Source: Dysidea avara (lineage: Eukaryota > Porifera > Demospongiae > Dictyoceratida > Dysideidae). From it: DNA of 64,000 bases. Numbering within the stretch: the stretch's first letter is position 1; each line of letters begins with the position of its first letter. Of the stretch, positions 36,124 through 47,528 are shown one piece after another. The translations under genes were made by a program, and so were the position numbers. Location: assembly GCF_963678975.1 (NCBI RefSeq), contig NC_089274.1, forward strand, positions 44,608,075-44,672,074. Reading direction: 5' to 3'. The notes below the pieces were generated by a model that was not told where the DNA came from, searched no databases, and saw only the letters and a program-made list of their open reading frames with translations.

Positions 36124-36698
36124 TATATAGTGTTGTAATTGTAAGGCATTTTCATTTTAGTTAAAGTTATTGTTATTGTAAGGTTCCAAAAATTAAATTA
36201 GTTACATAGTTATTAATTGTTAACAATAAGTCAACCCATAAAGTTATTGTCATTGTTGTGTACTATTGTTATTTGTTACTGTTATTGTTTTTGTATATAG
36301 CTATGGCATGTAAGAATTAGTTTGTAAAATGAAATCTCTAATAACTGAGTAGCGTCAGTGTTAATAGCAATTTTCCTCATTAAACTCTGCTCTGCATGGC
36401 TTCAGATTCTAAGCTGCAGGTGCATATATGTGTATGCTTTAAACTATAAAGTGACATCCGACTCTGAGGCTAAAATGAGTAAGATGTGCATGCTATATGT
36501 AAGAGTGGCATCCTTTTCTATTAGATTTTTTCTGTTCTAAGCGGTGCAAAATTCCATAAAATTGGCAATTTGGTTACCGTTTATGTAGGAGGTATTCTAA
36601 ATGTTTTACATTGATATTAATGACGAGAGAAGCTGTTTTTGTCATGAATTGGAATACACAATGGAAAACTAGATATGAGATAACTACAATGCAAATGA

Positions 36699-36739
<41 letters not shown>

Positions 36740-37357
36740 TCAAACGTAATGTGTGAGAGCTGTGTTCTGTGTATATGCTTTGAGATTTAAAGTACTATGT
36801 TATGTAGAAATGTGGCACAAGGATCTAGGTGGATTTTGAAGGCATGTAGGGTTTAGAACATTTTGCTAGGCAGGTGTCTAGCTAATTGTTGAGAAAAATG
36901 ATCCAGCCGTATGCATTGTGCCCAACAAATCAAAGCATGCATGGTGCAATCTGTTGCAACCTAGTATGAGGTACATTTTGAAAGTATAACCAATATTTAA
37001 ATAAATTATTCATGATCAGGAGTGTTTAGCTGTTTTGAACAAACTGCTTATGACTGTTACAGCTTTTGTGCATAACTTGTACTTAAGTATCCCATATGAT
37101 CTTATTAATTTTATGATCTGGTATTCTGTTGTAAATAAGTCAAAAGTGCATTGCTATAAATCCATTGCCAGTGCAATAATTTTCCTAATGTTACAAAAAG
37201 ATTTCAGAATTCTTGTTTATATAATATTGTTATTAATTGTTATGTTGGATTAAAATATTATTAGTTATTGTTTTGTTATTGTTAGCAAAATTTTAAGCTG
37301 CTACAAAAATTATTTTGGATTTAGTTAGCTATTGTTTAACAATTACAACACTACTTG
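36124..37357. mobile_element. 1.23-kb hAT-like element rich in GTTATTGTTA
   Basis: Perfect 8-bp flanking duplication gctaaatg (36116-36123, 37358-37365). The inverted ends share TAGTGTTGTAATTGT (left near 36128; right near 37340-37354 as the complement). Both subterminal regions are built of GTTATTGTTA-like simple repeats. A (TG)n tract is at 36699-36738. No transposase frame is visible, so it is non-autonomous. Confidence 0.72.
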
Positions 37358-37508
37358 GCTAAATGGGGTTTCTGAATGCTAAACTAGTTATCTGTGACGG
37401 ATCCAGATGGGTTTCTGGGGTTTCGACAGAAACCCCCTTTTAAATTTTAAATTTAGCTCAGTGGCAGTATAAATACATAAACATTGTTGCACTGACAATT
37501 TGTCATAG

Positions 37509-39115
37509 CAAGGCCGGAGGAGACGCTCAGGGCGAATTTTTTTTTGGGCAGACTTTCAACTTCGAAAATTTTCACACATTATTTTTTCCGGATAATGTTG
37601 CGCATGCAATACCGGATACTATAACTTCGTCACTCAAAAACACTTTGTTTGCTGCGAGGGGTCCGACACTTCGTGAAATCTCGTACGCTCCCTACAGTAG
37701 AAATCAGAAATCAAGCCTCTAATCTCCGTGTTTCTCGGTAAATTGGAGAAGATTTCCCGTAAACTATAGCTTGCGTGGGCGGAAAACAGCAGAAATCAGT
37801 CTAGAAATCAGAAATCACAGTAGAAATCTGGAAATCTCGTACGCTCTTTCCGAAGTGTCGGACCCCTCGGTTTGCTGGGCCTCAATGTCGCGTTGTCGTG
37901 TTCTCCGCCAGGTTGACAGTAGAAAAAAAAGGGCGAAATATGACTTTAGAGGAAAGGTGGTTTTCACAGGCTAGCTGTTTCAACTCAGTGATTGTCAATG
38001 GCGTCTCGCATTTTATATTAGCTAATACTTCGCAGCACAGAGCTACCCGGCAGTATCTGATTCACAGCTATTGGTGAAACTGATTGGCATGTGAGTGTGA
38101 AGCAGCTTGTGTTTACTAAATAAATGGACTGAGGATTAATCCACTGTCTTGTCTTATTAAATTTAACACTTTTTCTTTCCTTGCCATGCCCACAACTGAC
38201 TACTGTGTAGATCAGATTTGTGGTCGCATTTTAGTCCGAGGATTCACATACTTGTCTCTTTTTTGTTGTACACATTCATCGTAATCATGATGGTCTTCTA
38301 AATGGTTCTCTCAGCTGATCTGTCATATAGTCAACCGGCAGGGATCATGAATTCTATAACTGAACAAGGAATATATTATAATATGGTCCTATAAAACCTT
38401 CTGTGACCTGGATCAAGATGTTTGATCTCATCCAAATCATTATGGTACCTTGATCGCTTGACTTGCTAGTGTAAAGCATATTGTCTTGTGCTCTTTTGAG
38501 GACTTGATTACTTAATGCAGTACAAGCTAACCTCTTGATCGCTTGATTAAATTTTAATACTGGTTGCGGATGGTTCTGCAGGAGTTATTGGTGTAGTGAC
38601 TATACCATACTGAACAAGCAGCTGTGCTTTTGATTGCGTGTTGTCTTGTTATTTGTCAGAAAGAAACATGAATTATGTGTTATTGTCATAAGAACTAACT
38701 TCAAGTTCTTAGAGACTGATATCTATTTCAGTCATATAGCACCGTCACAATATATAGGAAGTAACATTTCTCAGCATTTGCCACTCAGCCCTACGGAGAT
38801 GGCGGCTGATTTTATGTTTATTGTGTTATAGATATTACTTTATTATTACTACATGTATGTAATGATGTGGTCATCACTTTGTGTGATGATCTGTGATCAC
38901 ATGTGTATTGAGTGTGTTGTTCTTAATTTATAGGTGGATTCACTTCAAGATTGCAAACGACTGGTTTTTATGAAACCAACATCTAAACGAGAGTGAGTCC
39001 ATGATCACGTGCAGCTGAGATGACTGCAATGAATTTGAGACAGGAATAAAGATCATGTTATATTCAATATATAGTTTGGCTTTACTATATAGACTGTGAG
39101 TTAAGACAGCAACAA
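37509..39115 (+). repeat. Left arm of the ~1.6-kb inverted repeat
   Basis: Matches 43395-45498 in reverse complement with few substitutions once the insertions in each arm are removed. Shared landmarks: the run of T before gggcagactttcaact, ggataatgttgcgcatgcaa, cgcgttgtcgtgttctccgc, ggattaatccactgtcttgt, atcatgaattcta, acatgtgtattgagtgtgtt. Confidence 0.85.
37655..37869. mobile_element. 215-bp hAT-like MITE inserted in the left arm
   Basis: Perfect 19-bp terminal inverted repeats beginning cgaggggtccgacacttcg. The 8-bp target duplication gtttgctg is at 37647-37654 and 37870-37877. The right arm (near 45372) has the uninterrupted site with a single gtttgctg, which proves a clean insertion after the arms were duplicated. 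Inside are several copies of agaaatcagaaatca. Confidence 0.9.
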
Positions 39116-39823
39116 TTGGTCTGTTTTTGTGATTTTTTGTTTTCATCAAAAATTTCCAAATGTGGAGTGTGGGTGGACAGGTTGCATATATCATTACCAT
39201 TGTCCATTATCACACTATGTCACAACAGCTTGGCCATGCCCAATTTTGAAAAGATTCTGGGACATTTCCAATGTATAGTCTCAATTCATGGCATTTCTAT
39301 CGTCTGTTTGACACATGTAGTCAACTTCTTACTTGTAAAATTCTGTAAATATTAGGGCTCACTGCACAAATCTGATGATCTAATAGGCATTTGTTAACAC
39401 TCTGCAGTGCATTGTGTACTTTTGTACAACATGGCAATTTGAATTACTGACCTGTGTATGTTCAATTGTTCTTGTTATTCAAATATTGGTTAAATCTGCA
39501 ATATAGCTAACAGGTATTTCGTGCAAAAGCGAAATTACCCACTAGTATGGTAAGTCATATAGCATGCAAGAATCACGTATGCATGATTATTGTAGTCCAC
39601 AGAGGCACAGATGTAATTATACAAATTGTTGACCTATTAAATGGGTGACTAGGGGTTGCTTTGCAGGCTAATATAACAGCAAGAGTGAAAAATAATATCA
39701 TTCAATCTTGATAATAGTTCTACGTGTATGATCAATCATACAGTTCCAGTGAAACTCCTCTGGATTTTAGGCACCCTTTTTTTGGAGGACATTTGTCTAG
39801 GTCCTATATCAACAGCTGTAGTA

Positions 39824-40409
39824 CAGTGAAACCACACTTAGCGACCACCTCATTACACTTTGTTATGGTGGTCCCATCTATGAAGCCCAGATCTATTTTC
39901 CATAATATCTCATTGATTTAATTTTTGTTAGTAACCCCGGCAGCTACTTTCTGTAGGACCAAACTGATGAAATTAAAGCATCCAGTAATTGAGCAGGCAT
40001 TTAACCCAGATTAAATAACAGAAAGCCGAAATGACTAAAATTTTATTTTCACACGTACTATAGTTGATCAATAAAGGAAAATTTCTTTATCATGCTTGTC
40101 ATGATACGTAGTTGACCTATTCTACTGTAACAGTTCTCAAACTTTTATGAGAAACCTGCATACTCCATGTCCAATAAATTTAGCTATCAAAGCTACACTT
40201 ATTCTGGAATTGTACTCAATTCTTAATTGAGCTTATTTATTTCGCTTGCAGTCATTTCTGACTTATGCCTATACTGTATGTTTCATCTCTACCCAGCAGT
40301 AGTGTACTAGCCATTATGATAGTGTAAATCACAGTGCTAAAGGCCACCCCATTAATAGGGCCACCTATTTAGGGTCCCAAAAGTGGCCCCATTTAAAGAG
40401 GTTTCACTG
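39824..40409. mobile_element. 586-bp TA-flanked element with CAGTGAAACC ends
   Basis: Inverted ends CAGTGAAACC at 39824 and its complement ending at 40409. TA is on both sides. CAGTGRAACC termini with TA flanks are typical of Tc1/mariner-related MITEs. It is non-coding. Similar phrases (actctgtaacggacagtttg) near 40610-40710 suggest a further degraded relative. Confidence 0.6.
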
Positions 40410-41783
40410 TAACTCTTAACCGAAGTAAATGTTTTTACAAATGACAAAACAAATTGCTGATCTTAAAGGGGTTTCATTATATACAAATAGCTAGTTTTAT
40501 GTCTTGTACAGGAGCAGTAATAATATGAGTCAAGGCATGCTTGGAACTTTTAATGACATAGTGCATGAATAGTATATGTACACCTTAACCATGCAGTGTA
40601 ACCACTCTGTAACGGACAGTTTGAGACCAACTTTACTGATACCTACAAATGTTTCATTATAAGGTTAAATTTATAGTGGAGAGTGCTTTAAGAGAGGTTC
40701 CACAGTACTATGATGTGAAAATCCATTTAGCATTTCCACTTCCTTCAGATGTATACAATGCAAGTGAGGGTCAATACTGCTCATCCAGTTGACCCACCAA
40801 GCCAAATAGAATTTTAAAAATCAGGTGGTCATTTTGGCACAATGTCCACAAGTTCCAAAGCTTTGTTAGCTAGTTCTACATTCATATAGCATCATTATAT
40901 AGGATGTTACCAACAGAAGTATTGTCTGCAAGAGAAGTAAATGAGTAGGTACAAGTACTCAAGTATCAAACAGTACGATAGTACTGTTTAAGTAGGGATC
41001 GGGGTGGATTTGGCGCGCGCCTCAAATTTCGATCCCTCAAAAATCATCCTAGAAATATCTCACACAGCAAATAAACCTTTTACTAAAGAGTCTTCAAGTT
41101 TCTAACTTTATTTCTAGCGTTATATATCAGGAAACGACTAGAAAAGTGCTGGAATTTTATTTCTAAAAAATCGCTAAAACAGAAATTTTCGTCTGCCTGC
41201 CAGCCTGCCTGACCACATTCGCAAGGCTACAGGCCAAACGAAGCAGCGAAGGATCACCATTCTTTGCCACAATATTTAACTCGCTGCTGGGATGTGCCTT
41301 TTCGGGTTCCGACGAGTGTCTGCCTTCTGCGCTTTGCCTTTCTTTTTATCTTCAATTACGGATCGTCTTCTTCTTTTCCAGTCATGGAGGCGTTAATATA
41401 ATTCGTATCGACACTTTCCTTAGAGCAGCCGTATTCGGACGCCACAAAACTAATAACGGATTCCGTACTGTAAGGGCAAGTAGATGCCTGTATAGCAACA
41501 CTTGCAAAGCGATCAAACAGCCTAGTGAAGTAAGAACACACTGCCACGCCCTTATCAATCAGAGCGCGCGCTCGTACTTAACGATCAGTGGACCACGCCC
41601 ATTATTAATGGTCCAGCTACTAATTGTAGAAAACAGGAGATAGAAACCCTGCATGCCTTTCAATTTAGTAATTGAGCAGCTTGCATAAAGCAAGCAGCAA
41701 GATCGAGATACTCTAATAGAGCAGTCAGTGCCAAAGATCAATAATAGCTATATATACCTATACCAAAAAAAGTTAACAAACTA

Positions 41784-42062
41784 GTGAATTTAAAAATTGT
41801 TAATTTAGAAATGGAAGTAGGGATCAAGCGATAAAAACTACTGAAACAAGTGATTTGAATGATGGCAACTATTACAACATAGCTTTGTGGGGAAATCCCT
41901 ACTTTGGCATTGAACATATATGGTGACGTGGTGAGATGCCAATGTAAGGATTTCCCCACAAAGCTATGTTGTAATAGTTGCCATCATTCAAATCACTTGT
42001 TTCAGTAGTTTTTATCGCTTGATCCCTACTTCCATTTCTAAATTAACAATTTTTAAATTCAC
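41784..42062. mobile_element. 279-bp foldback element flanked by TA
   Basis: Arms 41784-41903 and 41948-42062 are near-perfect reverse complements around a loop of about 45 bases. Ends gtgaatttaaaaattgttaa. TA flanks at 41782-41783 and 42063-42064. Organisation is like 4931-5252 and 63461-63710, with different sequence. Confidence 0.8.
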
Positions 42063-42700
42063 TATTTTAACATGCATAGTCAATGATTGATAAGTGGGTG
42101 TGGCTCAATCCAAGTTTAACCCAAGCAGCTGCAACAACCCATAAGTGGCCATTGCACCCTCGCTTGACGTCATTCAGACTACCATAAGTGGATGTGATAC
42201 TATGCATACAGTAGCGTACAATGTAGGTGTAGCTTGCAATAAATAAGCTTGACAAGATGACCTCCAAGTAAAATATGAAAAGTAGGTGTACTTTGAAATT
42301 TCAAATGACAAAATTAACAGTATCTGAGAACTGATACAAATTGTGCATAGCTATGGTAAACCTCATAATTTTCTTTTCTATCTCCCACATTGCTTTTGGT
42401 TGGACAAGAGATACATACGGTGATACCAAAAAACATCCACGTGCACTATAGCTGTCACAACAATGGACTATAATTAATAGAAGTGAATGTAAATAAATTC
42501 TTTATAGCCGTCAGACACACATTACTAAGTGAAAAGGACAAGATGTACAGTCAGGAAAGTAACTAAAATACTTCTGCTGATACAAGTTTGTTAAACAAGT
42601 TTACCATAAGTTAAACACTTGTAGCAAATAACTTGCTCTACATCTACAGTGGAACCTCTCTATTATGGACACCCAGAATTTTTGGCCATTATTTGCTGTA

Positions 42701-42865
42701 CAGTGAAACCTGTCTATTACGGTCATCATAGCAACAAAATTTTCTGACCTCATTAAGGAAGTGGCTGGTCACTTGTACACAGTTGGCACATGTGGGGATT
42801 TTTATAATGGCCAATTTAGACAGGTGACCTCTTTATGCAGTGACCTGATTAGACAGGTTTCACTG
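42701..42865. mobile_element. 165-bp TA-flanked MITE nested in a related repeat
   Basis: Ends cagtgaaacctgtctatta and, on the - strand, cagtgaaacctgtctaatca. TA lies on both sides. It sits inside a second, similar repeat (cagtggaacctctctattat at about 42652, continuing with tatagaggttttcctctttc at 42869), so one member of this group has inserted into another. Confidence 0.68.
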
Positions 42866-44115
42866 TATTATAGAGGTTTTCCTCTTTCAGAGGTAAAAAA
42901 TGTATTAACCAGACCAGTTGGGACCAAAATGTTTGTCCTTATTATGGAGGCTTTTTCTATTGTGTCCTTAATTCGGGGAGTTTGTTAAGAGTTTGTTAGG
43001 ATTTTTTATATTCAGTCTCAGTACTAGCTATATCTTACTGTTGGTAGTAAGTAAAAGTTACTCTCAATTACACGCTACTCATTCACCACTGGATAAAACA
43101 GGTATACCAACAATCAAAGCTGTAGGGATTTCTGTATCGGCCTTCTTTAGAACTATCAAAAATTATGATCTTGTGATATACTAGCATATTAGATACAGAC
43201 ATAGGCAAGGTGGAACAGTATGCAATGAGGTGGGCATAAGAACAACACAGCAAAAGTACAATTGGATGCACCCGTAATAAGAATAAACCATCTGCTATAT
43301 AACAATAGACCATAGCCCATCAACAAATAGTCGTGCTTTCCAATACATCAAAACACACCAGTGTAATTTTAATATACATTAAAAGTGCTTTAATCATTTC
43401 TCATGTTGTTGTCTTTACCCACAAGTGCTCAACTATTGAATATACCATCTTTGTTCCTGTCTCAAATTCATCGCAGTCATCTCAGCTGCCTGTAATCATG
43501 AACTCACTCTTGTTTAGATGTTGGTTTTTTTGAAAGTCAGTCGCTTGTGATCTTGAAAAGAATCCACCTACAAATTAAGAACAACACACTCAATACACAT
43601 GTGATCACAGATCATCACACAAAGTGATGACCACATCATTACATACATGTAGTAATAATAAAGTAATACCTATAACACAATAAACATAAAATCAGCCGTC
43701 ATCTCCGTAGGGCTGAGTGGCAAATGCTGAGAAATGTTACTTCCTATTGTGACGGTGCTATATGACTGAAATAGATATCCGTCTCTAAGAACTTGAAGTT
43801 AGTTCTTATGACAATAACACATAATTCATGTTTCTTTCTGACAAATAACAAGACAACACGCAATCAAAAGCACAGCTGCTTGTTCAGTATGGTATAGTCA
43901 CTACACCAATAACTCCTGTAGAACCATCCGCAACCAGTATTAAAATTTAATCAAGAGGTTAGCTTGTACTGCATTAAGCAATCAAGTCATCAAAAGAGCA
44001 CAAAACAATATGCTTTACACTAGCAAGTCAAGCGATCAAGGTACCATAATGATTTGGATGAGATCAAACATCTTGATCCCGGTCACAGAAGGTTTTACAG
44101 GACCATATTATAATA

Positions 44116-44640
44116 GTTTGATAAATCTGAGGCTCCTTCCTTTAATGTACATATTTGAACTTCAAGACATACTGTTTGCTATTAAATCTATCAAATCACC
44201 AACTGATCAGTTCAACATCAATAACTACATCACTTTCAACTCTACCAATACTAGATCAAGCTCCAGCAACAAACTCTTGTTACCTCAACATCTTAACAAC
44301 ACATCACGACATTCTTATTTTCATCGTTTACCATCCCTGTGGAATGCCATACCAATTCTAGACCTAAACATGTCAGTTTATTTGCTGAAATCTAAACTGA
44401 GATCATATCTGTGGAACCATTTCCTGACTAACTTTGATGAGAACAACTGCACTCTACATTACTTGTGTCCATGCTCCAGAAGTCACCAAACTAAACCTCC
44501 AACTACCACTTATAATCTTAACTATGTAACTGTATAATTACTTAAGTAGTTAGTATTAATTGTACGTATTTTATGGCTGTTGGTTGCTACCAACAGACCT
44601 TTGGTGTTTTTTTAACACCATAAAGCCTAAATAAATAAAA
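44116..44640 (+). mobile_element. 5'-truncated LINE insertion with the C-terminal tail of its ORF
   Basis: The frame ending at 44537 encodes LRLLPLMYIFELQDILFAIK, then NTRSSSSNKL, SYFHRLPSLWNAIP, KSKLRSYLWNHFLTNF and CTLHYLCPCSRS, the characteristic tail of CR1/L2-like LINE polyproteins. The upstream ATG at 44010 lies in the host arm, so it is not the element's start. A 3' UTR of about 100 bp ends in an (AAAT)-like tail. The left arm (near 38360-38380, ttataatatattcc) shows the empty site. Truncation at the 5' end is typical of LINE retrotransposition. Confidence 0.85.
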
Positions 44641-44748
44641 ATATATTCCTTGTTCAGTTATCTAGAATTCATGATCCCTGTTGACTATGACGGATCAGCT
44701 GAGAGAACCATCATTATTTAAATTTAATAAGACAAGACAGTGGATTAA

Positions 44749-45114
44749 GGCCACTCCAATTGGTAATTATGTTTCTGGAATTTTAGGCGCGGTCGGGCGG
44801 AGTTCAGCAACAAAGAAGTGACTGCTCAAATAGAGTATTTTTTGTGATTTATTGACTGTTCTATTAGAGTATATCGATCCGTACTATGCATTCTGCCCAT
44901 TTCTTGCAGGTTTTCAGTCACTGATAAAATGCAAATTATGACACCTTAGATAGTTAGATTTAGCATACTTGTTGCAGCCCAACAATTGTTTCTGAAATCC
45001 AGGTTTTCCAAAAGGCTGATGCGGGCATTTTACCCATGTATTTCTGAAATTTCACATTCTCCAAAATAGGATGCGGGCGGAGGACCAGAAACATAATTAC
45101 CAATTGGAGTGGCC
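44749..45114. mobile_element. 366-bp PIF/Harbinger-like MITE inserted in the right arm
   Basis: Perfect terminal inverted repeats of about 30 bp beginning ggccactccaattggtaatt. TAA target duplications at 44746-44748 and 45115-45117. The left arm shows the uninterrupted site gattaatcc near 38135. GGCC-type ends with a 3-bp TWA duplication are the signature of PIF/Harbinger elements (family knowledge). Two copies of the window-wide motif lie inside (44819-44880). Confidence 0.85.
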
Positions 45115-45498
45115 TAATCCTCAGTCCATTTATTTAGTAAACACAAGCTGCTTCACACTCACATGCCAATCAGTTTCACCAATAGCTGTGAATACTGCCG
45201 GGTAGCTCTGTGCTGCGAGGTATTAGCTAATATAAAATGCGAGACGCCATCGACAATCACTGAGTTGAAACAGCTAGCCTGTGAAAACCACCTTTCCTCT
45301 AGTCATATTTCGCCCTTCTTTTCTACTGTCAACCTGGCGGAGAACACGACAACGCGACATTGAGACCCAGCAAACAAAGTGTTTTTGAGTGACGAAGTTA
45401 GTATCCGGTATTGCATGCGCAACATTATCCGGAAAAAATGTGTGAAAATTTTCTAAGTTGAAAGTCTGCCCAAAAAAAATTCGCACAGTCCGGCCTGA

Positions 45499-46768
45499 GT
45501 CGGACCAATAATCTGGAGTTGAACCAACTAGCTGACCAGCTCGAACTACATTACTCATGCAATCTTTGGACGACCACATCTACATGTAGCTACGTACATT
45601 TTACAGATGTTATTGAAAATGCATGACACGAGTAGTTACCTAGCCTAACTAAAGCACAGAACTACACGTATAGTACCTCCGATTACCTTACAGTACAGCA
45701 TAGCATTCGTATCGTTCGTACAGAAATAATTGTGGGTTCTACGTACAGTATCACGTGTGCTGACAGTTGGCATTTATCACGTGTAAGGCAGGTGCCTTTG
45801 ATTCTAAACCAGCACACTTATATCACAATTCAATCTTCATAAAATAATCATTAGCATTCCTTGGCTTGTCTCTCTTGGCTTCTTTTACTACAAACCCGGC
45901 AGATGACTCATTCCGCGGCAAGAAGCTGTACGCCCATACATTACATGGTGGCCATCTGGATGAGATGTTGAGTAGAAATCACTCCTCTTCAACTACCCAC
46001 TCGTCCGGTCGAGATACTGAGCAAACTCTCAGCCTCACCATAGATATTTAACCCCCCGGCCTCACCCACATCGCGCCATTTTCGAATACTGATTGGTCTC
46101 GTGACTGTCCACCAGTATATTTACGTGATGATCCGTTCACTTCATACAAACCAGTACAGTAGTATACTGTATTTTTGTAGCTGTGTAGCTTTTTATTGTA
46201 GCTGTGTGAATTCACTGTATAGTAATTATATCCTAGCTAAAGGGGGCCATGCTGCATGGGTTCCTGTGAAATTTGGGGGGAAAGTTGCAAGTTGCTAGCT
46301 AGTTTTACTTTAAAATTTAGCATCAATTTTAAATTTTAAGGCATTTTCAAGCCTTTAAATTGCAAAAATTCTGCAGCTCCTGGGGGTTGCACCCCCCAGA
46401 TCCCCCTTGAACTTCTAATTGCTAGCTATAACTAAACGAACCATACAGCAAGTTTCATGCTGTGTGCCCTGTATGTCAGGTCTACAATTATACATAGTAT
46501 AGAAAGTCTGAAGAACGACAGATAGGCTTGAGCATATTTATACAGCTAGCTAGCAGTGAAATATCACTAAAATTGTATATCTGAGTGTCTAATTTTCAAA
46601 AATTTCCTGTGGGGGCATGCCCCCAGACTCCCCTATAATGCTCATGCTTTGCACTTCGCACACTGTACAACAGCTCCTCTCTCATTGGCATGTAGCTATA
46701 TAGCTAGTAGCAATTTCAACATTATAGTCAATGGCCTGACCAACTCAATTTTCCCTCCTCCGGCCCTG
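45499..46768. repeat. Right section shared with the 57269-58570 element
   Basis: Collinear with 57310-58570 at high similarity, including ctggagttgaaccaactagc, cgaactacatta, cagtatcacgtgtgctgaca, catggtggccatctggatga and the GGGGGCATGCCCCC palindrome near 46612. Short ORFs in it (for example 45866-46051) are shared by both copies but lack a known domain. Confidence 0.85.
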
Positions 46769-47528
46769 CATAGCAAACAACTATATACCACTGTATTTCA
46801 GTAGCATGCATGCAGTTGCACTTAACTAACACCATTTATAGCTATTAAACCCTCAGCAACACTTCACTTTCATCTCCCACTGCATTAAAAACGATCGAGA
46901 TACTCTAATAGAGCAATCATGTAACTAATCTAATAGAGCAATCAAAGCTACAGCTTGTATTCACCATATTTGCCCTATATTTAGCTATAGTATTTACAGT
47001 TTAAAGCATTGGATTTATTGTAATTGGTAACTAAAAATAACTTAAATCCGATCTCAGAACTTCTAAAATCTCAAAATTTCCGGAGAAATGTCATCAGATG
47101 TCTTATTCAGCTATTACTATACCAACTTTCAGAAACTCCCTTTTAAAAATCCTAGATCCGCCACTGGTTATTGCTATGCAATCACAGGATAAATAATGAA
47201 TAAAATGTTCAGCTGACAGCAATAATGAATCGGGAAATGGAATTTTCTAAGACTAAGTAAGAGTGGCCTTAGTCTGGCGACGCTTTATGGCAAGGGGCGG
47301 GCGCTGTCAGTGATTCTGAAAGTGATTGAGTGGCCTCAGTTGATACGGATAGCTGGCTTCAGTTGGTACTAACTGCCACCACACGTCCTATGCTATGACT
47401 GACTGAGCTCACTGAAGATCTGAAGATCATTGAAGTGCGTCGTGGAGTTAGAAAAACCCGGCGGTCCCTGTCTACTTGCTACTTGCTGACAACAATACGG
47501 AGTACGAATCAAGAATTGAACTACAAGT
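46769..47528. other. 5' flank of the F-box/LRR gene with repeat remnants
   Basis: Contains two copies of the window-wide motif (46893-46944) and the right end of a CAGTGGCGGATCTAGG-type element (complement at about 47149-47166). From about 47270 to the start codon the sequence is GC-richer and is presumably the promoter and 5' UTR. No TATA box is obvious. Confidence 0.45.

Larger units (their letters stand above)
39116..43394. other. Spacer between the inverted arms
   Basis: About 4.3 kb without a supported gene. It holds several MITEs (listed) and a GC-richer segment at 40990-41730 with repetitive phrases (gcctgccagcctgcctgacc) and short ORFs such as 41356-41547 (-), which has no recognisable domain. 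A window-wide motif copy lies at 41702-41727. Confidence 0.5.
43395..45498 (-). repeat. Right arm of the ~1.6-kb inverted repeat
   Basis: Reverse complement of 37509-39115, enlarged by a truncated LINE (44116-44640) and a Harbinger-like MITE (44749-45114). It ends in ccggcctg, equivalent to the terminus of the left arm, and is directly followed by agtcggaccaataatctgg, which belongs to the short-element sequence. Confidence 0.85.
37509..46768. mobile_element. 9.26-kb composite hAT-like element with long inverted arms
   Basis: The outer ends are CAAGGCCGGAGGA (37509) and, on the - strand, CAGGGCCGGAGGA (46768). Each is flanked by catag (37504-37508, 46769-46773), a 5-bp target duplication. Inside are a left arm (37509 to about 39115), a spacer (about 39116-43394), a right arm that is the reverse complement of the left (about 43395-45498), and a right section (45499-46768) that matches 57310-58570. 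The right arm also ends in ccggcctg, so a long-TIR element and a short element appear fused. The nested insertions listed below sit in the arms. No intact transposase gene was found, so mobility would need a transposase from elsewhere. Confidence 0.72.

Noticed and set aside
41356-41547. Short - strand ORF (63 residues) of normal-looking composition
   Set aside because: It lies in a GC-richer repeat-like block with no homology I recognise, no clear splice partners and no promoter.
44010-44115. N terminus of a 175-residue protein
   Set aside because: These codons lie in the inverted-repeat arm upstream of the LINE insertion; only the part from about 44116 is LINE-derived.
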